From Bradysia coprophila (Eukaryota > Arthropoda > Insecta > Diptera > Sciaridae): a DNA stretch of 64,000 bases. The notes below the pieces were generated by a model. That model saw nothing but the letters and a program-made list of their open reading frames with translations, was not told where the DNA came from and ran no database searches. Location: NCBI RefSeq assembly GCF_014529535.1, contig NW_023503785.1, forward strand, positions 868,001 to 932,000. Reading direction: 5' to 3'. Below, piece by piece: positions 33,815-45,208 of the stretch; position 1 is the stretch's first letter, and every line of letters begins with the position of its first letter. Both the position numbers and the translations under genes were made by a program.

Positions 33815-34990
33815 TACTTCATGTATAAAACTTCATAAGAGCACGGAGAAATTTAGAATCGGCCGAGGTGTGAGGCAGGGTGACACCATTTCACCGAAAT
33901 TATTCACGGCGATTCTGCAGAGTGTTTTTAGGAAGTTAAACTGGAGTAAAATGGGAATAAAGATAAATGGAGAGTACCTGAGCAATCTCCGCTTCGCTGA
34001 TGACATTGTACCGATAGCAGCAAATCTAGGCCATGCTCAGCTTATGCTACAACAGTTAAGTGAAGAGGCAAGCAAAGTTGGCCTCAAGATGAACTTATCG
34101 AAAACAAAGGTCATGACCAACATCGGGGGCGATAGAGAAATCAAAATTGGTGACACTGTCATTGAACGAGGCGGCAGCTACGTATATCTAGGACATAAAC
34201 TGAAGTTAGGTCTGGACAACCAAACTGCAGAAATAAGACGTAGGATTGGTCTTGCATGGGCACCGTTCGGAAAACTCAGACTAATTTTCAAAAGCAAAAT
34301 GAATAATAGTCTGAAACACAAAGTTTTCGACACTTGTGTCCTTCCAGTGCTCACTTATGGAGCGGAAACGTGAACTTTAACGAAAGCATCCGAAGATAAA
34401 TTGAGATTGACACAAAGAGCCATGGAACGGAGTATGCTTGGAATAACACTCAGAGACAGAATGACGAATCAATGGATTCGTCAACAAACCCAAAGTATAT
34501 AAACACTGAAGGTAATGCAAATCCGCAGTTACACACGGATCCAAAGTTTCGGGTGAATATAATCATTATAACGTTGGACACAAGTCAAATTCACTTTGTT
34601 AGGTTGCAACACATGCCGACACTCAATACTAAACAACGCAGTTCCAAAAACATGATCATGCCAAATGTCACGGATGCAACATAACAAATGTTATATTCAC
34701 CCGAAACTTTGGATCCGTATTTCTTGCTATTCCCTGAGGGTCTGCGTTACCTTCAGTATGCATATTTACCTTGAACAAACCAGGGTCGTTGATGTCATCA
34801 AAAAGATCATGAACTGGCGACCATATAAAAGACGAGCTATAGGTAGACCACCAGAGAGATGGACAAACGGAATTAAGAATATTACAGGTAAAAACTGGCA
34901 GCAAATGGCAATGGATCGTACGAAATGGAAAGAAGTTGGAGAGGCCTGCATCCAGCAGTGGATAGAAACCTGCTGAAAAAGAAGAAAAAG
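33815..34990 (+). mobile_element. RTE-like copy D, 5'-truncated and rearranged
   Basis: Begins TACTTCATGTATAAAACTTC and runs through the catalytic LRFADDIV to the C-terminus and (GAA)n tail. It carries a TGA near 34371 (GAAACGTGA), a MITE insertion at 34491-34773 and an ~80-bp deletion where GATGTCAT joins CAAAAAGATC. It is the most decayed copy here. It sits in the repeat that also flanks the transposon ending at 33678. A clear target duplication is not visible. Confidence 0.85.
34491..34773. mobile_element. hAT-type MITE inserted in RTE copy D
   Basis: 283 bp with ends CAAAGTATATAAACACTG and CATATTTACCTTG (CAARGTA terminal repeats). AACAAACC duplicates at 34483-34490 and 34774-34781, an 8-bp target site as in hAT elements. 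Subterminal repeats GGATCCAAAGTTTCGGGTGA occur in inverted orientation. A second copy is at 38983-39266. Confidence 0.88.
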
Positions 34991-35496
34991 AAGAGTATTA
35001 TCCGAGTTATGGCTGACATAGCTCGCACTTAAAACCCTCATAACTCCTAAATAGACGACTTTTTAGGAAAACCATGAAACACGATCTGAAACTCTATATC
35101 TTTTAAACGAAATTTCAATCTGACATATTTTCCGAGTTATAGGTCGCATAGCTCGATAGCTTAACACGCTCATAGCTCCGAGATTATAAACTTTTATAAA
35201 AATTCCTTCTTAGAATTACGTCCTTAACATACCCTGAAAATTTCAGCCAAATCCACCGGTAAATTCAAGTTTGGTTGTAACAAAGTGACAAAGGGACAAA
35301 ATGGCAAAGGTTGGTAAAATTCATCAATTTCAAAATGTATCAAAATCCATTTCTTCATACAAATTTCCAAGTTTTGAAATTTAATATCTCGGTCAAATCT
35401 TAACATTATGAAACGTGTGATAGCTCGTTGAACTCGTATGGATGCCCAGATTACGAATAAAATACTTTGGGGGTAGTAGGAGCAAAGGGGGAAGTC

Positions 35497-35498
<2 letters not shown>
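34991..35498. repeat. Continuation of interrupted repeat, non-coding
   Basis: Contains repeats of the TGAAACACGATCTGAAACTC / TCATAGCTCC family that also flank 28555-28658 and 33682-33814. No gene recognised. Confidence 0.5.

Positions 35499-35554
<56 letters not shown>
35499..35554. repeat. (TA)n(TG)n microsatellite
   Basis: A run of TA followed directly by a run of TG, about 56 bp. Open frames across it are artefacts. Confidence 0.95.
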
Positions 35555-36620
35555 TCCACAGTCCTGCGGATAAATTCTTCACTAAAGTAGTGCCATGATG
35601 TTACCTTCCGTGTGTCGCGAAGACGTAAGCCGCAGAGCTGCGCATAAATTATTCTATTTATTTATTATCAACATTTTGTGTATTATACGTGAATAGATGC
35701 AACCATGAGATGTAAAGTTTACATTTCATTTAAGTTCGGCTTTCGTTTAATTCTAAACAATAAAACTCAAGTTCATATATGGTAAATTCTGTTTTTCATT
35801 TTCTCTTCCACTTAAGACAACACCGAGAAAAATATGGAATTTCAGTTTTTCTAATTTAGCAATTTTTCATGTGCCGATGTCGTTAATGTCGATGCTCGGT
35901 AACGAGTGAGCAGAAAGAGAAAAACAATCGACACTAGTGCTGTAAATAAAATGTAGAAGTTGTGTTTATATACCTGTTTTGCTATCTATTTTGTAAATGC
36001 AAGCATGTATACTTGGAGGGGTCACGAAGATGAAGTTGTTAATTTCAAGAATCCATCTACTACGTAAATGTATTAAAATGTCAAATTTTGTGTGTGCCAC
36101 CCGTGCATCTGCATGACCTCGATGACCTTTCCAAGTGTACAACCTTGTGTAAATGGGGTTGTTTTGCGCACGAGTTTTGAATTTCAAGTAAACCAGTCGA
36201 TGAAAAATTTAACGGAAAAATTAATTTCAACGCTTCCTCGCATAAAAATGAGACGATTTTTAGTTTCGACCGCACTTTCATACGGCGTGAATTTAAGTGA
36301 CAGCTGGGCCATTTGAATCGAATCGTACGGGTAGCAGTTGGGCGATCAGATTTTTTATTTAATATCACCCCACCCGTTGACTTTTTATTAAGAAAAAAAC
36401 CCAATTTGTCAATAAATTTAAGTAACACGAATGTAGCACGATGTCTGGTCAACCTCGACTTTGCCTGGGGTGGACAATCGCCATCTAGTGCGATAAAATA
36501 CCAGCATACGATTCGTGGTTCATACAACGGTTTATGCAATTCAGAGAGCGAATTCCTCGCGCTTACATATACATAACACAAACTTTCCGTTGAGAAACAA
36601 TCTAAGATCGATCACAGCCC
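35555..36620. other. Non-coding stretch with dispersed repeat fragments
   Basis: No gene recognised. TGCGATAAAATACCAGCATA at about 36489 recurs in variant form near 39902, so part belongs to the repeat family around the large palindrome. Confidence 0.45.
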
Positions 36621-36751
36621 GAGTAAAAATAAAACTCTCAAAGGTTCGAAAAGAGATGACTCCTCGGATGTCTCACGTCTCACAATACAAAGGATTTGAG
36701 ACCGAGAGACGTGCGTCTCTTTTCGAAACTTTGAGAGTTTTATTTTTACTC
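36621..36751. mobile_element. 131-bp hairpin MITE
   Basis: Arms GAGTAAAAATAAAACTCTCA and its complement, about 37 bp each, end in GAAAAGAGA / TCTCTTTTC. The loop contains nested inverted GTCTCACGTCTC / GAGACG sequence. No coding capacity. Confidence 0.75.
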
Positions 36752-36873
36752 AATTTTTACATGGTTATCTTTTTGAGCCGAACGCAAATTTAATTTATGT
36801 TGAAACAAGTACATTTAAATAAAGAAATTGCAAAAAGCTAGTGCGATACCTTGAAAATCGCACTAGTGCGACA

Positions 36874-38693
36874 CGGTGCGGTTGAACAACTTTTTTTTCG
36901 AAAAGTTCGTAAACATGGGCTTTTCTTGTTAAAAATGATTGGGGTGATCCTAACGATTATTTTTCTCCTAAATTTAAAATGTTTTGCCCGGGCCTTCTCG
37001 AGAAAAGTTGATTTATATTGTCAAAAATGGCCCTTTGTGAAACGTTTTCTACTAGGAAAGCTCGTTAATGTATTTTTTTGGTTTTATAAGCACAGTTTTA
37101 AGAAGTAGAGACTCAAACCTTTACAACAGTACCTTACACACCATATTCGAACCTTTGATATATGATTGGAATCCCGTTTTCGACGCACTTTAAGGAAATT
37201 TCGATGGTTATATGGGTTTTCCCGGTATTTTTTTTAGCTAATAGGTCCGAGCTATTTTTTTTTCAATTGTTTCATAAAGATGACATCCATACTTTTCGAT
37301 TGATACCAAACAAGACATATAAAGACTCGACCAAGGGAGCTGGAACTGATCGAATAACGATTTTTTATGAAATAATGGAACTCGGTAAAGTGTTTTACAG
37401 CAGGAAATGTCATTTATTCAATTTTTTTAGGTTTCATCCAAAAGTAATAGCAAGAGAAAGAGACTCTAACCTTCATCACAGTACCCTACACACGCTATTT
37501 AAACTTGTGGACCAGGAGTAGGATCACTTTCTTCGAGCAGTTTTAAGAGAGTTACAAACATTTTGCAACAAAAAAAAGTTGGTTTTATACAAAAATTTAG
37601 TATTTATTGTCCATTTTCAATATATTTAAAGAAACGAAAATATAAATCTCTTCTCCTTGTTAGGAATTGTGAAAGGAATTGACTTCAGAAACAGCCTTAA
37701 AAAGTCGCTTAGAATAATTGCCGTGAGATGGACCGACCTTGTATTTTTCCCAAAACGATTTAAATTCAAAGTGAATGGATTCCATGGCCTGTTCCGTATA
37801 GAATCCGAGTGCCTTATTATACTTGTTACAAAATTGTAATACATTGAAGCGCAAGAACAATAGGCTACAGCATGTAGAGCTTTGTGTAGTTCGTCTCTTT
37901 TTCTCGTGTGAATATTGTTAACTCTTTGGTTTCATTTTTTAACATCACACATTGAAAATGGACAATAAATACTAAATTTTTGTATAGAACCAACTTTTTT
38001 TTTGTTGCAAAATGTTTGTAACTCTCTTAAAACTGCTCGAACAAAGTGATCCTACTCCTGGTCCACAAGTTTAAATAGCGTGTGTAGGGTACTGTTATGA
38101 AGGTTAGAGTCTCTTTCTCTTGCAAAAGTAATAAGAAACCTAAAAAATTGAATAAATGACATTTCCTGCTGTAAAACACTTTACCGAGTTCCATTATTTC
38201 ATAAAAAATCGTTATTCGATCAGTTTCGGCTCCCTTAGTCGAGTCTTTATATGTCTTGTTTGGTATCAATCGAAAAGTATGGATGTCATCTTTATGAAAC
38301 AATTGAAAAAAAATAGCTCGGACCTATAAGCTAAAAAAAATACCGGGAAAACCCATATAACCATCGAAATTTCCTTAAAGTGCGTCGAAAACGGGATTCC
38401 AATCATATATCAAAGGTTCGAATATGGTGTGTAAGGTACTGTTGTAAAGGTTTGAGTCTCTACTTCTTAAAACTGTGCTTATAAAACCAAAAAAATACAT
38501 TAACGAGCTTTCCTAGTAGAAAACGTTTCACAAAGGGCCATTTTTGACAATATAAATCAACTTTTCTCGAGAAGGCCCGGGCAAAACATTTTAAATTTAG
38601 GAGAAAAATAATCGTTAGGATCACCCCAATCATTTTTAACAAGAAAAGCCCATGTTTACGAACTTTTCGAAAAAAAGTTGTTCAACCGCACCG
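36874..38693. mobile_element. ~1.8-kb palindromic element with ~745-bp arms
   Basis: The left arm (36874 to about 37621) and right arm (about 37951 to 38693) are near-exact inverted copies. The outer ends are CGGTGCGGTTGAACAAC and GTTGTTCAACCGCACCG; the inner ends are TTTATTGTCCATTTTCAA and its complement. Small differences, for example around 37430-37450 versus 38120-38140, show the arms are not an assembly mirror. The 329-bp centre contains a transposase-like fragment. The mirrored open frames in the arms have no recognised similarity. Confidence 0.88.
37660..37860 (-). pseudogene. Transposase-like C-terminal fragment in palindrome centre
   Basis: About 65 codons containing NKALGFYTEQAMESIHFEF and FWEKYKVG, then LFKAVSEVNSFHN. 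From memory this resembles the C-terminal region of a widespread uncharacterised animal transposon protein (LGxYSEQAxESVHxDF...YNSxH). It indicates that the palindrome derives from an autonomous element whose coding part was largely deleted. The superfamily is not assigned. Confidence 0.5.
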
Positions 38694-38982
38694 TGGCGAT
38701 ATAATACGTTCATACGCCTTGCACACACGAGGCGTCAGTTACAAATATCATCACTGAATTGCATAAACAACTATTTTGATCAAGTAGCCACAATTTTACA
38801 GACATATCGCTCAGTTGTATGTGAATGTTATGAATTCATGATTGGTTGATGTATTTTGGGTGCGATAATATTTATTTTCCTAACGAATGCTAAAAGGCTT
38901 TTTTAACGAATGTTCATACAAACCGGAGGACATAGTGATCTCATGAGAGGTGAGTTTGTTTAAATGAAATCGCTACGTGCTC
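38694..38982. repeat. Repeat flank of the palindrome
   Basis: GATATAATACGTTCATACGC followed by ACAAATATCATCACTGAATT closely matches 40033-40110. It belongs to a dispersed family into which the palindrome probably inserted. Confidence 0.55.
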
Positions 38983-39266
38983 CAAGGTAAATATACATAC
39001 TGAAGGTAACCGCAGACCCTCAGGGAATAGCAAGAAATACGGATCCAAAGTTACGGGTGAATATAAGATTTGTTATGTTGCATCCGTGACATTTGGCATG
39101 ATCATGTTTTTGGAACTGCATTGTTTAGTATTGAGTGTCGACATGTGTTGCAACCTAACAAAGTGAATTTGACTTGTGTCCAACGTTATAAAGATTATAT
39201 TCACCCGAAACTTTGGATCCGTGTGTAACTGCGGATTTGCATTACCTTCAGTGTTTATATACTTTG
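38983..39266. mobile_element. hAT-type MITE, second copy
   Basis: 284 bp in the orientation opposite to 34491-34773. The ends are CAAGGTAAATATACATACTG and GTTTATATACTTTG. The 8-bp flanks are ACGTGCTC and ATGTGCTC, one mismatch, consistent with an aged hAT target duplication. Confidence 0.85.
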
Positions 39267-41234
39267 ATGTGCTCCTCTCCATACAAAGTTTGACATTCGA
39301 TCATACCTTGGGTTGACGTTCATTAGTCACGATATTTACAACATTATTTACAACACTGTCGAAAATCAGAATCTTCTTCACGCAAGTCTTTTCAACGCAG
39401 CGTCATTTTAACAGAAGGAAGTGTAGAAATGTATTTTTCTGTTCACTTTTTCATCGACTCGTTCACTTGAAATTCAAATTTTAGGTACACTTACGGCGTG
39501 AATTAGCGTGCGATACAGCTATTTTGCTCACACATTAGTAAATGGGATGTTTTGTGAGATTGCCGAAACGAGCCGAAGAAGGCGAGTTCGGCAACACATC
39601 GTATGTGTAAGACCATTTACTAACGTATTACCAACAAGATCTTACGTACAGCGGTGGGTTCCTCATTTTTTACGCACTAGTGCGTAAATATACTTATGAA
39701 AATCGATTTACTTCGATCACACAGCTGTACAGAAAAAAAAATTCACACTAATTTTTGGATGAAATAAAACTGATTCATATGGCATTGCACATAAGCATCG
39801 AATTCGCTTACTGAAGTGTATAATAGTTATTTATGTAACAAGTATCGTATGGAGGTATATTATCGCACTAGATGTCAGATGTCAGAAGCCGAGGTTGACA
39901 AGACATCGTATGCGATAATATACCAGCATACGATTCGTGTTGTATACAACGTTTTATGCAATGGAAAATATCGAATAAATACAGAAGATATTCTTAGTGT
40001 GACTACAGTACCACGTGGGTTTTATCGCACTAGTGCGATAAAATACGTTCATACGACATTGCACACAGGCGGCGTAAGTAACAAATATCATCACTGAATT
40101 GCATAAATAACTCTTTCGATTCTTCGTAATAATTTCCGTGATAAACTCTAGATTTCCCTTTGTGTATACTCAAAAAAGTGTAACTTTACTTATTCCCATT
40201 ATTGCATTCAAACATAAAAGTAGAACTATCGGTGCACACATTAATAACAATAAATTGTAATCTTTTTCATCTCAACTTTGTGTGTTGTTCTGTCGAATAA
40301 ATTTATATCAAAAAGTTAAAAGTTTACATGACTTTTTGCTAAAGTGTACTTTTGCACATATCCGTACGGCTTATTCCCTCCGTTTATTCGAACATCACGA
40401 CTTGAAATTATTTGTGTATGCAGTATGCACGGTGTGTATACAAGGCACACACAAAAAAAATGTTGTTGATGTCACGGTACCATACACGAATTAGAATTTT
40501 GTAGAGTGAACTTGGATATATCAAAACGGAATGAAGAAAATTGCGATAGTAAATGCTTTGGCAATTCTGTGGTGAAAATAATAAGTTTATTAACCTCGGC
40601 TTCACCAAGGATCAACAAAGAGACGAAAGACGGACTATCCGACTCTTTATCGATAAAGTTATGTAAACGATTACTTCTATCAGAAGTAAGACACAAAATA
40701 CACGTAGAGTGTAACCACGATCGATTTTAGATAGTTTTTCAATTCAGATTTGCATAAAACTTTGTATGCAGACATACAGCACGACAAAATGCCTTCACAT
40801 GATACTTGTTGCATAAATAACTATTCTATTACATTAAACAATTCCAAGAATGGTGTGCCTTATTTTGTTCAATGGTCACTCGAACTACCAAATTCACTTC
40901 GTTCAATTTAATTACGTAAATAGGGGAAGGAAACTAGAGCTGCTTTCACTAGTGCAATTTTCTATTTATTAAATTTTCATATGTGCGGCTTTAATAACCT
41001 TATTTCTCCACTCAAATGCGCTGAGAAGGTGGTGCAGGCCTCTCACACCTCCTTATTTCCTTATTTTTATAGAAACCTCCTTATTCCTCCTTATTTTATT
41101 AAAAAATCCTTATTTTCCTTATTTTTCGCAAATTTCATCGACGGAAATCAAAATTAAGAAAAAAAATTCGCTGCGCGGCAACAATGACAATTTTTATTAT
41201 TTAACACAAAGAACTCTAATAAAGGTGGTGTCGT
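39267..41234. repeat. Non-coding, dispersed repeats and a 24-bp palindrome
   Basis: No gene recognised. TTATCGCACTAGTGCGATAA at 40022-40041 lies in a perfect 24-bp palindrome (40020-40043). TGCGATAATATACCAGCATA near 39902 matches 36489. A patch of degenerate CCTTATTT units lies at about 41055-41130. Confidence 0.5.
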
Positions 41235-41376
41235 CAGTGCCGAACTGGCCCTATGGGCGTTCGGGCGTTTCCCGAAGGGCCTTTTGATTTTTGTATGGAT
41301 AAATGACGACGAAGGGCTTTTTGAGAAATTTCGCCATACAACGCCCGAAGGGCTTTCTTGAGCCAGTCCGGCACTG
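41235..41376. mobile_element. 142-bp hAT-type MITE with perfect 8-bp duplication
   Basis: Terminal repeats CAGTGCCGAACTGGC and GCCAGTCCGGCACTG. GGTGTCGT lies directly on both sides (41227-41234 and 41377-41384). Subterminal GGGCGTTCGGGCG / CGCCCGAAGGGC repeats. No coding capacity. Confidence 0.92.
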
Positions 41377-41384
41377 GGTGTCGT

Positions 41385-42339
41385 AGCTCACGATCGTTCT
41401 TACATGACTGGTTTAACATGTATTTTTGTGGTTCCACGCCGCCTCTCGGCTCGAGAGTCTCGAGTAGAACTATTTGATTTAACATGTAAATCACCCTTAA
41501 CATTGTCTCAGACAGGCGTCCTTATTACAAACAATTCAAGGTTTTAGCCTTATTTACACTTACTTTCAAATGTATGCTTTTATACTTTCACCAATTTATA
41601 ATTTTTTCGAAATTCGAACGGGATAACAAACAACATCTTTTGCAGTTAACGAGATCAAAATCTAATCCAGCAAGTGTGAGGGTGGGGTCAAGTAAGAATT
41701 CACGCCGTAAGTACGTCTTAAATTTCAAAAATTTTGTCCCATCGACAACTGATTGAAAACTACCACCCTGCAAAAACGATAGATACGTCAAAATAAACAG
41801 TGATACGTTTTATTTTGAATTTTGAATTTTACAGTGATAATTGCTTTGCTAAGAATCTAAAAAGTGAATTTTACGATACAACTCTACAAAAACGATACGT
41901 CAAAATAAGCAATAATGCGTTTTATTTTAAATTTGAGGCGGAATTCCTATGTTAATTACTGTATCCTAGAATAATTTCGACTTTTATCGAAAAATTTCTC
42001 CTCATTTTTCCTTAATTTCATCTAACAATTTCCTTATTTGTCCTTATTTTTGTGCTAAAACCTCCTTAATTCCTTAATAAGGAGTCCAAATTTAGAGTGT
42101 TTTGGGTGGTGTTTTGTTGACAGTTCGGGTGAGAAAATTTGTATTTTCTCAACTCTTGTTTTTCCCATGATGGGGCGAACAAGATTGCACTGAAAAATCG
42201 ACGACACGAGAATGGACGACTTTCTGAAGAAATGACGAAGCGGAAAAACTCATCTTTTCTTCCAGAAGTCGTCACCTTTCTTATCACCTTTTCAACATTT
42301 CGTAGGGTACGGGTACCAGTATTCGGCCAATAATAATAA
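41385..42339. other. Non-coding stretch with CCTTATTT patches
   Basis: Degenerate TCCTTATTT units recur at about 41985-42085, and GATACGTCAAAATAA occurs twice near 41780-41910. No gene recognised. Confidence 0.45.
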
Positions 42340-42852
42340 CCCAACAAAAATCTCTTCGAGAAAATTGTGACGCAGTCCTTGAAATACAATTTCTAAAATG
42401 AATGATATCGCTAGAGTTGACGCTTTCAGCTTCGTTACGCAAAAATTAAATTTTACACCCAATTTTAGTTCAAACAAGCTGGCTTAGTTTTTCTCATCAT
42501 CTGTCAAATAATTTTTACCAAAAAAAAATTTGACTGGAAACAACCAAAATTTTACCAAATCTGCGTCGCAAAGTGGCAAATGTTCAGGAACAGACCAGCA
42601 AGAAAATTTATCTGCCACATGCGACGCAGACCTTTTTGGTAAAATTTTGGTTGTTTCCAGTCAAATTTTTTTTTGGTAAAATTTATTTGGCAGATGATGA
42701 GAAAACCTAAGCCAGCTTGTTTGAACTAATTGGGTGTAAAATTTAATTTTTGCGTAACGAAGCTGAAAGCGTCAATTCTAGAGATATCATTCATTTTAGA
42801 AATTGTATTTCAAGGACTGCGTCACAATTTTCTCTAAGAGATTTTTGTTGGG
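42340..42852. mobile_element. Complete foldback element, ~230-bp arms
   Basis: Begins CCCAACAAAAATCTCTTCGA and ends with its complement. The arms run to about 42565 and from about 42620, and the centre contains inverted GATTTGGTAAAA-type and TGCGTCGCA sequences. Related copies at 4021-4249 (one arm) and 53861-54181 (right part only). Confidence 0.85.
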
Positions 42853-43954
42853 ATATCAGTCGTTTAAGAAGTGTAGTCAACACTGCTTTTTATAACAATT
42901 TATAACAGAAATTCGAAAATTTGGCGAAATTTGAAAATTTTACGAAATTTGATGAAATTCGAAAATTTGACGAAAATTGAAAATTTGACGAAGAAAGCAA
43001 CTCTTTATCTGCAACAATTCAAGAAATAGCTCTAAAACCCTAATTGACCCACCCATTTCCAACTTTCGACATTTTTCACATATGCCCCTCTGTTCTACTC
43101 GTAAAACTCTGAGACTTTGCCGAAGAAAGTAACTCTCTATCTGCCACCATTCACAAAATAACTCTAAAACCCTAATTGACCCACCCATTTCTAACTTTCG
43201 ACATTTTTCACATATGCCCCTATGTTCTACTCGTAAAACTCTGAGACTTTGCCGAAGAAAGTAACTCTCTGTCTCTCATAACCCAAAAAAATATTAGTCC
43301 TTTCATCCTACGCTCGAGTAGCTCAAAATTTGGTCACTCTAATCACTCTAGCTCATACGAATCTGCCCCGATTTTTTTAATTATTTTTTTGTTCGAATCG
43401 TGTTACGAATACCTTTCATTTGATTTGTCGCACGCCTCTGTAGGTTTCAATACAGCTAAGCTACAGCCGAAAACGCGTTCCCGACCCTCGAAAATCACAC
43501 TCAGAAACCGCTTCGAGGCCAATAAAACAAAATTCTGGTTTTTCCTGGGACAATGGCATGGCGTATCACATTTTCATTTTTATGTCCACCCTGAGGTTAC
43601 TGCAAAATTTCATGGAGATTGGCTGACTAGTTTCCGAGATCGACAGTCGATAGATAGATAGAAACATACAGAGTAAGTTCAAAGATTTTGATTGTTTGGG
43701 AAAAGTCAATTTGGTGTATTTTGTATGAAAAGTGACCAATTTCAAAACAATGTATCTCCGGCAATTTTAAACCTACATAGTCGAGTGATAGCTCGTTTTG
43801 CTCGAATTTGAAGCGAGAATATGATAGAATATGTTTTGTGGTGATATAAACCAAAGGGTAGAAACTGAAATGTTCGGCTATATATAGTTTGCCGCGTCTC
43901 AAAAAAATTTCGTCGTTCTTTTTTTGGAAGTTAGACTGCGTCAAGTCCTCCGCT
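42853..43954 (+). repeat. Composite repeat H, copy 1 (interrupted by RTE copy E)
   Basis: Begins ATATCAGTCGTTTAAGAAGT directly after the foldback, as copy 2 does at 54182. It holds ~4 units of an 18-bp minisatellite (about 42905-42990), a ~127-bp sequence repeated twice (about 42990-43265), then unique sequence to GCGTCAAGTCCTCCGCT. The element resumes after RTE copy E at about 44714. Confidence 0.8.
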
Positions 43955-44701
43955 GGCAATGTATAGTTCGTTGTGGCTTCGTTTGCTACAACAGTTAAGT
44001 GAAGAGGCAAGCAAAGTTGGCCTCAAGATAAACTTATCGAAAACAAAAGTCATGACCAACATCGGGGACGATAGAGAAATCAAAATTGGTGACACTGTCA
44101 TTGAACGAGTCGACAGCTATGTATATCTAGGACATAAACTGAAGTTAGGTCTGGACAACCAGACTGCAGAAATAAGACGTAGGATTGGTCTTGCATGGGC
44201 AGCGTTCGGAAAACTCAGACTAATTTTCAAAAGCAAAATGAATAATAGTCTGAAACGCAAAGTTTTCGACACTTGTGTCCTTCCAGTGCTCACTTATGGA
44301 GCGGAAACGTTAACTTTAACGAAAGCATCCGAAGATAAATTTAGAGTGGCACAAAGAGCCATGGAACGGAGTATGCTTGGAATAACACTCAGAGACAGAA
44401 TGACGAATCAATGGATTCGACAACAAACCAGGGTCTTTGATGTCATGGAAAGAATAGCATCTCTGAAATGGAGCTGGGCGGGACATATTGCAAGAAGGAC
44501 AGACGAACGTTGGACCAAAAAGATCATGAACTGGCGACCATATAAAAGACGAGCTATAGGTAGACCACCAGAGAGATGGACAAACGGAATTAAGAATATT
44601 GCAGGTACAAACTGGCAGCAAATGGCAATGGATCGTACGAAATGGAAAGAAGTTGCAGAGGCCTACATCCAGCAGTGGATAGAAACAGGCTGAAAAAGAA
44701 G
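43955..44701 (+). mobile_element. RTE-like copy E with 5' inversion
   Basis: The first ~31 bp (43955-43985, GGCAATGTATAGTTCGTTGT...) match the element's endonuclease region in reverse orientation (compare plus strand 15967-15997). The rest reads forward from CTACAACAGTTAAG to the (GAA)n tail. Flanks AAGTCCTCCGCT (43943-43954) and AAGTCCTCCACT (44702-44713) form a 12-bp duplication with one mismatch. The paralogous uninterrupted site is at about 55458-55475. Confidence 0.9.
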
Positions 44702-44713
44702 AAGTCCTCCACT

Positions 44714-45208
44714 ATCGCTCCGGACATGATTTTTTTATGAAATGAAAGCACAATAGGTGGCCGTTTACTGGTTCATGGCCGAATACCGGTGCCCCTACCC
44801 TACAAGGACAAAATGTACCCGGGTAAAAAATGTTAACAAAGGCGATTTCGTGAAGAAGAGGTGAGTTCTTGAAGAACCGGCGACTACTCACTGCTTTTTC
44901 AGAAACTCGCCTTTTCTTCAGAAAGTCGTTTAGTTGTTTTTCTTGACGTTGTCTTTTCAGTGGAATGCCAACAAGACTTCTTTCTCTTTACAACGGACAC
45001 TTTGTTTTGCCAAATTGATGTGTTTGTTTTGTGGATAAAAAGGTTATTACAAAATAAATTGTCATAAATTGCTGGAATTGTCATGGGGAGAAAATAGGAA
45101 ATTTCACCAAGAGCGAAAGTTTGCGGCCACATTTCCTATTTTCACACCCAATATGGCTGTATCCGCCATTTTTAAGGGGAAAAAATGATTATTTTCTCAC
45201 CTAAAATG
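44714..45208. other. Tail of repeat H and non-coding sequence
   Basis: ATCGCTCCGGACATGATT (44714-44731) continues repeat H. The rest has no recognised gene; it contains scattered fragments with ATAGGAAATT and ATTTTCTCAC. Confidence 0.45.

Noticed and set aside
35224-35559. Open frame with HTHTH and IYIYIY runs
   Set aside because: Product of the (TA)n(TG)n microsatellite.
36851-38642. Pairs of open frames in both arms of the palindrome as genes
   Set aside because: They mirror each other because of the inverted arms and have no recognised similarity; only the centre fragment resembles a known family.
43959-44693. A 244-codon chimeric gene with a novel N-terminus
   Set aside because: The start lies in the inverted 5' segment of RTE copy E; the fusion is a by-product of insertion.
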